Source: Bryobacterales bacterium
GTDB lineage: Bacteria > Acidobacteriota > Terriglobia > Bryobacterales > Bryobacteraceae
Reading direction: 5' to 3'
Assembly: GCA_003142355.1 (NCBI GenBank)
Contig: PLMF01000227.1
Location: forward strand, 45,138-54,210
Length of the DNA stretch: 9,073 nucleotides
Positions 1 to 6,138 of the stretch are shown here, one piece after another. The position numbers and the translations under genes are program-made. How positions within the stretch are numbered: position 1 is the first letter of the stretch; each line of letters begins with the position of its first letter. Under the pieces are notes generated by a model. That model worked only from the letters and a program-made list of their open reading frames with translations, was not told where the DNA came from and made no database searches.

Positions 1-88
1 CGACCTGGCGCGCGATTACCCCGACAACCCCCTGTTTCGCAAAGAACTGGCCAAGGTCACGGCCACCATCGGCGCGGCGGGAAACTAG
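1..88 (+). CDS. C-terminal fragment of a probable TPR-type protein
   Basis: Reading from base 2, 28 sense codons run without interruption into a TAG at 86-88. The peptide begins DLARDYPDNPLFRKELAKV, then TATIGAAGN. The pattern 'L-x(2)-DYPDNPLFRKELA' resembles the last helix pair of tetratricopeptide repeats, where a 'YPDNP' turn separates helices, so a TPR protein is a reasonable guess. The fragment is too short to be certain and no enzymatic motif is visible. The start lies outside the window. The gene converges on the Nudix gene with only 36 nt between the two stop codons, and that gap contains the palindrome at 101-128. Confidence 0.55.
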   Translation, partial: DLARDYPDNPLFRKELAKVTATIGAAGN

Positions 89-100
89 CACCGCGACCGC

Positions 101-128
101 GTAGGGGCCGGGCATGCCCGGCCCCTAC
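101..128. repeat. Perfect 28-bp palindrome; possible bidirectional terminator or interspersed palindromic repeat
   Basis: The arm GTAGGGGCCGGG (101-112) is followed by the self-complementary centre CATG (113-116) and the exact reverse complement of the arm (117-128). In RNA it would form a 12-bp, very GC-rich stem with a 4-nt loop. It lies between two convergent genes and overlaps the TAG stop of the minus-strand Nudix gene (125-127), so it could end transcription from both sides. No T-run follows on either strand, so it is not a classical intrinsic terminator. Short GC-rich palindromes of this 'GTAGGGGC' type occur as dispersed repeats in several environmental phyla; whether this one is dispersed cannot be seen from a single copy. 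Confidence 0.7.
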
Positions 129-646
129 CGGCGCTGGCGCCAGGTCATAAAGCCGATCATGGTCTTGGCATCCTCGATCTTGCCGTCATGGATCATCTCC
201 GCCATCTCCTTCCGCGTGAACCAGCGGGTCTCGATGCGCTCGTCGTCCATGGGGGTGGCCTCACCGGCCGTGAGATGAGTGGCCAGGTAGATGGTCATGC
301 GCTCCTCGACATAGCCGGGGCTGACCCAGAACGACGCCAACCTTCTCCATTGGCGCGCGCGATACCCGGTTTCTTCGATCAGCTCGCGCTTGGCGGCCTG
401 GAGCGGCTTCTCGCCGGGATCGAGGCGTCCGGCCGGCAGCTCCCACAAATACTTTCCGGCGGGGAGCCGGTATTGCCGCACCAGCAGCACGCGGTTCTTC
501 CGATCCACCGCCATCATCACGGCGGAGCCCACGTGGCGCACCACCGAGCGTTTGATTTCGAAGCCCGTCTTGAGGTCCGCGGCCCGGTCTTCGGTTACCC
601 GGAACAGCTTGCACTGGTAAACTTCGCGGGAAGAAGTGATTTTCAT
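125..646 (-). CDS. Nudix hydrolase, ADP-ribose pyrophosphatase type
   Basis: This 173-residue protein probably hydrolyses ADP-ribose or a related nucleoside diphosphate sugar to AMP plus a sugar phosphate in the cytosol. It carries a complete Nudix box, G73-x5-E79-x7-R87-E88-L-I-E91-E92-x-G94-Y95, whose glutamates bind the catalytic Mg2+. The preceding RQYR (57-60) and WELPAG (68-73) are typical of the ADPRase subfamily. P110 in SPGY follows G94 by 16 residues, the spacing regarded as an ADPRase hallmark. Length is normal for the family. The ATG (646-644) overlaps the polX TGA as ATGA, and no Shine-Dalgarno sequence precedes it, so translation probably depends on ribosomes finishing polX. The exact substrate is inferred; other nucleotide sugars or alarmone-type diphosphates are possible. 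Confidence 0.9.
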   Translation of the reverse strand: MKITSSREVYQCKLFRVTEDRAADLKTGFEIKRSVVRHVGSAVMMAVDRKNRVLLVRQYRLPAGKYLWELPAGRLDPGEKPLQAAKRELIEETGYRARQWRRLASFWVSPGYVEERMTIYLATHLTAGEATPMDDERIETRWFTRKEMAEMIHDGKIEDAKTMIGFMTWRQRR

Positions 647-2379
647 GGTCTGGATTGGAGCGCGGCGGCGAAACCCTCCGCCGCCAGCGTGTTCATGATG
701 TCGTCCGGCCCGAGCCAGCCGCGGCGCGCTGTGACGACGCCGTAGCGCATGTAATCGAGCTGTTTGGGGTGGTGCGCGTCGGTCGAGATGGCGAAACGCG
801 CGCCCTTGGCCTTGGCGCCGCGGATCAACGCGCCGTGGAGGTCCAGCCGTTCGGGGCTGGCGTTGATTTCGAGCCAGACGCCGCGGCGCACGGCCTCCGC
901 CGCCACGCGTTCAAAATCGAAGGGAAACGGATCGCGGTGCAGCAGCAGGCGGCCGGTGGGGTGGCCGAGGATGCGCACGTGCGGGCACTCCAGCGCGCGG
1001 AGCAGCCGGTCCGTCATTTCGCCGGCTTCCATATTCATGTGGCTGTGCACGCTGGCGATGACCAGGTCGAGTTCGGCCAGCGCGCCGGGGGCGAGATCCA
1101 GCGCGCCATCCTTGAGAATGTCGCACTCGATGCCGGAGAAGATGCGCAGGCCAAGCCCGGACCCGTCGCGGTTGATTTCCTTCACCTGGCGGGCGAAGGC
1201 CACGACGCGCTTCTCATCGAGACCGTTGGCCATGGCGAGGGCCTTGGAGTGGTCGGTGATGGCGATGTACTCATAGCCGCGGGCGCGGGCGGCTTCGGCC
1301 ATCTCTTCGAGGGGGGCGCGGCCGTCGGTTTCGGTGGTGTGCATGTGGAGGTCGCCGCGGATGTGCTCGAGCTCGACCAGTTCCGGCAGGCGGCCCTCAG
1401 ATGCGGCTTCGATTTCACCGCAGTTTTCGCGCAGCTCGGGCGGAATCCAGGCCAGACCGAGCGCCTCGTAGACGCCGGCTTCGGTCTCACCCGCCACCCG
1501 GATATCGCCCTCCGCGCGAACCAGACCGTACTCGCTGAGCTTCAGCCCCATCTTCACGGCGCGCGTGCGGATGGCCACGTTGTGGTCCTTGCTGCCCGTG
1601 AAGTATTGCAGCGCCGCGCCGAAATTCGCGGGCGCCAGCGCGCGCACATCCACCTGCAAGCCTTCGCGGCCCACTCTGGCGCTGGCCTTGTTCTCGCCGC
1701 GGCCCAGCACCTCTTCCACGCGCGGGTACGTAACAAAGCGATCGAGGGCGGCGTGGGCGGCGGGGCCGGTGACCAGCAGGTCGAGATCGCCCACCGTCTC
1801 GCGCCCGCGCCTCAGGCTGCCGGCGGGCGTGACGGCTTCGACGCCCGGAACCTGCCCCAGCGCCTCCATCAATTCCGCCGCCACGCCTTCCGCGTAACTC
1901 AACAGGTAGCGGCCGCTGCGCTGGCGGTATTGAGCGATGGAGCGCAGCACCTTCTCTTCCAGCTTGGCCCCCATGCGCGGCAGCACGCGCAGCTTCTGCT
2001 CCTGGCAGAGACGCTCGAGCTGGTCGATGGTGCCGATGCGGTAGTGCTCGAAGATGAGCGCGATGCTTTTGGGACCCAGCCCTTGAATCTTGAGGAATTC
2101 GAGCGCCGTGGGAGGGAACTTCTGCAACAGGAGGTCGCGCCGCTCGCAAGAGCCGCGCTCCACAATCTCCGCCAGAACGTGCGCCAGCCCTTTGCCGATT
2201 CCGGGAATCTCGGTGACAGCGCGCTGGGGGTCGCGCAGGATATCCGCGATGCGCTCGGGATAACCTTCGACGGCGGTAGCCCCATTGCGGTAGCTGCGGA
2301 TGCGGAACGAGTCTTCGCCGGCGATCTCCATCAGGTCGGCCGTCTCCCCGAGCACGCGCGCGATTTCCCTGTTTTCCAA
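643..2379 (-). CDS. polX: DNA polymerase/3'-5' exonuclease PolX (family X polymerase with PHP domain)
   Basis: A bacterial family X polymerase that fills short gaps in DNA repair, with a C-terminal PHP domain acting as a metal-dependent 3'-5' exonuclease or AP-site nuclease. Numbered from TTG at 2379 (578 residues): an N-terminal 8-kDa-like region with helix-hairpin-helix IPGIGKG (58-64) and a second hairpin IQGLG (98-102). The nucleotidyltransferase core follows, with GSLRRG and catalytic D198 and D200 (GDLDLL) and D244 (QVDVR). The PHP domain has H345-M-H347, TDH (375-377), GIECD, SVHSH, GHPTGR and D534-A-H536, a full set of metal ligands. Length matches other bacterial PolX. The frame is open back to a TTG at 2397, but the TTG at 2379 has GGAGGG six bases upstream and gives the usual ENREIARVL start. 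It is first in a two-gene operon with the Nudix gene and divergent from the gene at 2457. Confidence 0.93.
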   Translation of the reverse strand: MENREIARVLGETADLMEIAGEDSFRIRSYRNGATAVEGYPERIADILRDPQRAVTEIPGIGKGLAHVLAEIVERGSCERRDLLLQKFPPTALEFLKIQGLGPKSIALIFEHYRIGTIDQLERLCQEQKLRVLPRMGAKLEEKVLRSIAQYRQRSGRYLLSYAEGVAAELMEALGQVPGVEAVTPAGSLRRGRETVGDLDLLVTGPAAHAALDRFVTYPRVEEVLGRGENKASARVGREGLQVDVRALAPANFGAALQYFTGSKDHNVAIRTRAVKMGLKLSEYGLVRAEGDIRVAGETEAGVYEALGLAWIPPELRENCGEIEAASEGRLPELVELEHIRGDLHMHTTETDGRAPLEEMAEAARARGYEYIAITDHSKALAMANGLDEKRVVAFARQVKEINRDGSGLGLRIFSGIECDILKDGALDLAPGALAELDLVIASVHSHMNMEAGEMTDRLLRALECPHVRILGHPTGRLLLHRDPFPFDFERVAAEAVRRGVWLEINASPERLDLHGALIRGAKAKGARFAISTDAHHPKQLDYMRYGVVTARRGWLGPDDIMNTLAAEGFAAALQSRP

Positions 2380-2385
2380 ATAGAT

Positions 2386-2391
2386 CCCTCC
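2386..2391 (-). promoter_or_regulatory. Ribosome binding site that sets the polX start
   Basis: On the minus strand GGAGGG is followed by a 6-nt spacer (ATCTAT) and TTG at 2379-2377. This strong Shine-Dalgarno match favours the second in-frame TTG over the one at 2397, which lies upstream of the site and cannot use it. Confidence 0.7.
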
Positions 2392-2456
2392 ATTCAATTG
2401 TAAACTGGCGGCCTTGAAGTTTCGTCCTTTTCGACTCCGCGGCGCGTCTGATAATT

Positions 2457-4406
2457 GTGAGACCCGGGCTTCCGTGTTACGCCGCGATCCTGGCCGGCTT
2501 GATCGCTAATTCGACCCTCTTGGCGCAGTCCGCATCCATGGCCGTGGTATCCGCCGCCAGTTATCAGCCCGGGGGGGCGGTGGCGCCGGATTCGTTGGCA
2601 GCGCTGTTCGGCGTCAACCTGGCGGGGTCCACAGCCTGGGCAACGCTCGACCAGAGCGGGCAGTTACCCACCGAGTTGGCCGGAACCAGCGTGGAAGTGA
2701 ACGGCGAGGCCGCTCGTCTGCTGTACGTGTCGTCTTCCCAGATCAACTTCGTGGTGCCGGGGGACACCGCCACGGGGACAGTGGACGTGCTGGCACGAAA
2801 TAAGGCCACCGGCGCCTCACAGAGCACCACTGTCCTGGTCCAGAACACCGCCGCCGCCGTGTTCAGCGCGGACGGTTCCGGAAAGGGCTCGGGCGCGATT
2901 CTCAACGCGGTCACCAACGCCGCCGCGCCGTTTCTGACGGTCACACCCGAAATCGCCGGTAGCGACCAACGCACGCGCCTGGCCGTCTACGCCACCGGTC
3001 TCCGCTACGCGGGTAACGCGACCCAGGATTCTGCGATCGTCAACGTGGCCGCCAACGTCGTGGCGACGGCCAAGGATGCGGCCGGCAACAGTTACACCCT
3101 CACGGTGGAATATGCCGGCCCCGCTCCGGGTTACTTCGGGCTTGACCAGGTCAACATCGTTCTGCCTCCCGATCTGGATGGCGCGGGAGTGGTCTCGTTG
3201 TTCCTGACAGCCGAGACCGGCACGTCCAACGTGGTCTCGTTTCAAATGGGCAGCCTGCCGGCGGACTCCATACGCGTGGCGGGGCTGGCTTTCTCCCCGT
3301 CTTATGTGAACGGCGGAGACAGCGCCATTCTGACGATTTCCCTCAACGGAGTGGCCCGGGGGATTGGTTTCTCCGTGTCGCTGAGAAGCAACAATACGGC
3401 TGCGCAGCCACCCTTTATGGTGACGGTTCCAGCGGGGAAAGCGTCCCTTCAGGTCGCGATTCCGACGGCGTCGGTAACCACCGTCCAGACAGTCGCAATT
3501 ACCGCGCAGGGCGAGACAGCGACGCTCGAAATCGACCCCGCGAACGCGCTCCAACTATCCGCGTTGTCGGTCACGCCCACCAGCGTGCTGGGAGGGCGAA
3601 ACGTGTCCGCGACCGTCACGCTCACCGGGACGGCGCCTCTGGGAGGAATCAGCATCGGGATCTCGAGCGACAACTCCGCCGCGCAACCCCCGGCGAAGGT
3701 TTCGGTACCATTCGCAGCCAGCTCGGCCAGCTTTTCGATCCCCACGTCGGCGGTTACCGCCAGCCAGACTTGCATCATTACCGCTACGGTCGGGCGGACC
3801 AGCCAGATCGCTCAGTTCACCGTGGTTCCGGCTCTGCAACTGGCTCTGGCGAGCAGCTCGGTGGTGGGCGGAAGCGGAAACACCGTGAGTGGCACGGTCA
3901 CCATCGCGGACGGTGCGCCGATCGTTGGAGCGATCGTCAATTTGCAATCCAGTAACCCGGCCGCGACGGTGCCATATAGCGTCAGCATTCCGTCCGGCCA
4001 GACTTTCGCGTCGTTCACGATTACGACGTCCGCGGTGACGGTTGCGCGAACGGTCGCCATCACGGCCACCTATGGGAAATTCACGCAATCGGCGGCGCTG
4101 ACCGTGAATCCTCCGGGATCGGCCACGCTGACCGGAGTCGCGATTTCTCCGAACCGCGTCACTGGCGGAACCAGGGCCACCGGGACCGTGACACTCGGGG
4201 CGCCGGCTTCGGTGGGCGGAACCATCGTTGGTTTGCAGAGCAGCTTGCAGACAATTGCCCAAGTGCCGGGATCCGTTATTGTCCAGCCGGGTGCGACCTC
4301 GGCTTCGTTTACGATTCAGACCTACCATGTGACATCCACGCAAACCGTCACGATTACCGCCACGGTACCGGGTGTCGCCAAGACGGCTGTTTTGACGGTT
4401 CAGTAG
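2457..4406 (+). CDS. Secreted TIGR03437-like domain protein with four Ig-like repeats
   Basis: A 649-residue exported protein of unknown function. An N-terminal signal peptide (hydrophobic run about residues 8-23, cleavage probably near LLAQSA) is followed at about 28-265 by a domain resembling the Solibacter-type TIGR03437 family: VVSAASYQPGGAVAPDS (30-46), ALFGVNLA (49-56), VNG (81-83), LLYVSSSQINFVVP (88-101) and LAVYATGL (175-182). From about residue 275 to the end come four tandem Ig-like repeats. No catalytic motif, sortase signal or transmembrane anchor is visible, so a role in adhesion, surface structure or matrix binding is inference only. The start is a GTG without a clear Shine-Dalgarno; a TGA at 2415-2417 closes the frame upstream, and GTG is the only standard start that keeps the whole signal peptide. 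The gene diverges from polX and ends 10 nt before the convergent gene's stop. TIGR03437 is usually described as C-terminal, so its N-terminal place is notable. Confidence 0.85.
   Translation: MRPGLPCYAAILAGLIANSTLLAQSASMAVVSAASYQPGGAVAPDSLAALFGVNLAGSTAWATLDQSGQLPTELAGTSVEVNGEAARLLYVSSSQINFVVPGDTATGTVDVLARNKATGASQSTTVLVQNTAAAVFSADGSGKGSGAILNAVTNAAAPFLTVTPEIAGSDQRTRLAVYATGLRYAGNATQDSAIVNVAANVVATAKDAAGNSYTLTVEYAGPAPGYFGLDQVNIVLPPDLDGAGVVSLFLTAETGTSNVVSFQMGSLPADSIRVAGLAFSPSYVNGGDSAILTISLNGVARGIGFSVSLRSNNTAAQPPFMVTVPAGKASLQVAIPTASVTTVQTVAITAQGETATLEIDPANALQLSALSVTPTSVLGGRNVSATVTLTGTAPLGGISIGISSDNSAAQPPAKVSVPFAASSASFSIPTSAVTASQTCIITATVGRTSQIAQFTVVPALQLALASSSVVGGSGNTVSGTVTIADGAPIVGAIVNLQSSNPAATVPYSVSIPSGQTFASFTITTSAVTVARTVAITATYGKFTQSAALTVNPPGSATLTGVAISPNRVTGGTRATGTVTLGAPASVGGTIVGLQSSLQTIAQVPGSVIVQPGATSASFTIQTYHVTSTQTVTITATVPGVAKTAVLTVQ
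3279..4403 (+). repeat. Four tandem Ig-like repeats encoded within the secreted protein gene
   Basis: The repeats are seen at protein level. Each opens with a segment like 'SPxxVxGG' and runs through a strand like 'GTVTL', a 'LxSSN' turn, a 'VPxxVxVPxGxxxASFxI' strand, and 'T(S)xVTxxxTVxITAT' to a final 'xLTV'. The paired glycines that mark each start are at residues 286-287, 379-380, 471-472 and 570-571, giving periods of 93, 92 and 99 residues. The first copy is the most diverged (its end reads ITAQGETATLEI). The DNA is not closely repeated, so the copies are old duplications rather than recent expansions. Confidence 0.75.
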
Positions 4407-4416
4407 GCGGGCTGCA

Positions 4417-6138
4417 TCACGGCTGACCCAATTTGACAGTCGCGGTGCTCACCACATCCATCTTCACTTCGAGGCGATCACCGGCATCGACATGGACCGG
4501 CTTTGCCGCTTTGCTTAATATCGCCGCCACCTTGGCATCGCGATAGGCCACGTCGTTACCGTCGCTGAGAGCGATCAGGAAGTAGTCCCCCGATGGAATA
4601 GTCGCCAGACGGTAAGAACCATCGCTATCGGTCTGATCGACCCGGTAGGCCCATCGCTCGGATGCGTTCTTCGGCATCAGGAGAACAAAGGCTCCAATCT
4701 GCGGCGCTCCTGCGTTTTCAACCGTTCCCTCGATCACCGACACAGCTCTTGTCAGTGTCAAATCGCGATGAGTGGTTTCGCCAGGAGGAATGGTGAGAGT
4801 CAGCGGTAGGCGCTCGCCGTCCGAGCCCGTGAAATATGCCGCGATGTAATCTGCGTTCCCCGCTGTGACTTCATAGCGGCCGGCAGGCAGGCGGGGCAAC
4901 GAAAAGCTCCCTTGCGGACTCACTTCCGTTCGAGCAAGACCGCCTTCCTCGTTGCGGAGAGTGACGAATAGGTCGGCCGTGGGCGCCGGACGTTCTCCTT
5001 CGAAGAGCACACGCCCCGACAGCGATCCCAGCGACTGAGGTGTCAACGTTACTTCTATGTCCGACACCCCAACCTCCACCTGGTCGCGAACGTGCCAACT
5101 GGACGCGCCGGTGCCCGCTTGCGAGGTCGCTATGATCTCGTACGATCCTGGCGGCACATTATCGAAGTGAAACTTTCCGTCTTTCGAAATCCAGACATCC
5201 AGGAATGAGACGTATCCGTCATGGACTTTCTTGTACAGGCTCGCCCGGCCCGCGCTCGTCTCAGCCGGAACGCTTATCGTGGCCGTTACGGACACTGCCC
5301 TTGCCAAAGGCAGCGTGATTGAGACTTGCGCTTCGCCGCCGGCATCCAACCGGACCAGCGATGCCTGTTCGACGGACTGCCCGTTGGGATAGAACGTGGT
5401 CGAAAACGCAGTGCCGCGAAAACCTGGGTCCCGCGAGAACTTAGGCGCCGATTGACTGGTTTCCTCTCGATGCTCGCCACCCGGTTCGGTTCGAACCGCG
5501 CCTGGTAATCGAGCGGCGATCCGTTGCATTCCTTGAAGCTGGATTATCGGATCGGCAAACCATGGACGCCCCATGGCGCAAACGTAGTAGTTTCCGCTGG
5601 GCAGGCCGGAGAGCCGGAATTCCCCGGCGGCATTCGCGCGCGTCTGGCCGCGACCAATGATTCTGCGCTCGCCGTCCAGAACAGCCGACTGAAAGATGGC
5701 GACAAGCGCATTGGCCACCGGCTCGGAATCTTCGTCTTTAACCAGCCCGGCAATGACACTTCCGCGGCGTGCCTCGAACACGATATGGCCCGTGTCCTGG
5801 TCGTCGCGGGGGACGATAGCGCTCGACACTCCCGCAAAGGCCGCCTCTTTGTAGGCCTGCGACGGATAGCCTTGTTTTGTGACGGAGAGCGAGTACTTAC
5901 GCGGGCCGCTCACTGTGAACGAGAATCGGCCATCCTTCTTCGTAACCTGTTCCAGCTTCCGCTCCCGCGCGGTGGCCGGCGCCAACGAAACCATCGCATT
6001 CGCGAGCGGCGCGTGAGATCGTGAATCCACCACGACGCCGCTCACGAAATAGTCCGAGGCGCCGTCGAGCGGAAGCGCGAGGGCAAAAGCCACTGCCAGC
6101 AGCAAGCCGGCGGGGCTTCTGGTGGGTGCTCCCGTCAT
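4417..6138 (-). CDS. Secreted carboxypeptidase-regulatory-like domain protein (downstream copy of a pair)
   Basis: A 573-residue exported protein with a signal peptide (hydrophobic residues about 11-22, cleavage probably after DGA at 25-27). It contains several prealbumin-like beta-sandwich units of the CarboxypepD_reg type: about 31-95, 127-195, 372-430 and 467-530, with a weaker one near 300-345. Each ends in the signature G-x-[FY]-x(4-6)-P-x-[GK]-x-Y, for example DGRFSF, GEFRLSGLPSGNYY, DGKFHFDNVPPGSY, GSFSLPRLPAGRY and DGSYRLATIPSGDY. An FYPNG motif (249-253) followed by a 'hxLxAGGEAQVxIxL' strand is characteristic of an acidobacterial family. No peptidase catalytic domain is present, so a binding or scaffold role is inferred. 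Translation starts in an ATGA overlap with the upstream paralogue and has its own Shine-Dalgarno (6147-6156). It converges on the TIGR03437-like gene. Confidence 0.82.
   Translation of the reverse strand: MTGAPTRSPAGLLLAVAFALALPLDGASDYFVSGVVVDSRSHAPLANAMVSLAPATARERKLEQVTKKDGRFSFTVSGPRKYSLSVTKQGYPSQAYKEAAFAGVSSAIVPRDDQDTGHIVFEARRGSVIAGLVKDEDSEPVANALVAIFQSAVLDGERRIIGRGQTRANAAGEFRLSGLPSGNYYVCAMGRPWFADPIIQLQGMQRIAARLPGAVRTEPGGEHREETSQSAPKFSRDPGFRGTAFSTTFYPNGQSVEQASLVRLDAGGEAQVSITLPLARAVSVTATISVPAETSAGRASLYKKVHDGYVSFLDVWISKDGKFHFDNVPPGSYEIIATSQAGTGASSWHVRDQVEVGVSDIEVTLTPQSLGSLSGRVLFEGERPAPTADLFVTLRNEEGGLARTEVSPQGSFSLPRLPAGRYEVTAGNADYIAAYFTGSDGERLPLTLTIPPGETTHRDLTLTRAVSVIEGTVENAGAPQIGAFVLLMPKNASERWAYRVDQTDSDGSYRLATIPSGDYFLIALSDGNDVAYRDAKVAAILSKAAKPVHVDAGDRLEVKMDVVSTATVKLGQP

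Noticed and set aside
2397..2402. TACAAT on the minus strand, a near-consensus -10 box before polX
   Set aside because: No -35-like hexamer lies 16-18 nt upstream, and transcription from it would start inside the Shine-Dalgarno GGAGGG at 2391-2386.
655..2403. A 582-codon open frame on the plus strand opposite polX
   Set aside because: It is an antisense shadow caused by high GC in the third codon position. The minus-strand product has all PolX and PHP motifs, while the antisense product is low-complexity Ala/Gly/His/Val-rich with no recognisable family.
2450..2455. GATAAT just before the GTG at 2457 as a -10 box
   Set aside because: It lies 1 nt before the start codon, so transcription would begin inside the coding region. 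No -35 match was seen.
3555..4343. A 262-codon minus-strand open frame inside the TIGR03437-like gene
   Set aside because: The product is Arg/Gly/Asp-rich with no domain, and it mirrors the repeats of the true gene.
4397..4429. Possible hairpin GGTTCAG...CTGACCC between the convergent secreted genes
   Set aside because: The stem is only 7 positions with one mismatch and a 19-nt loop, and no T-run follows; this is expected by chance.
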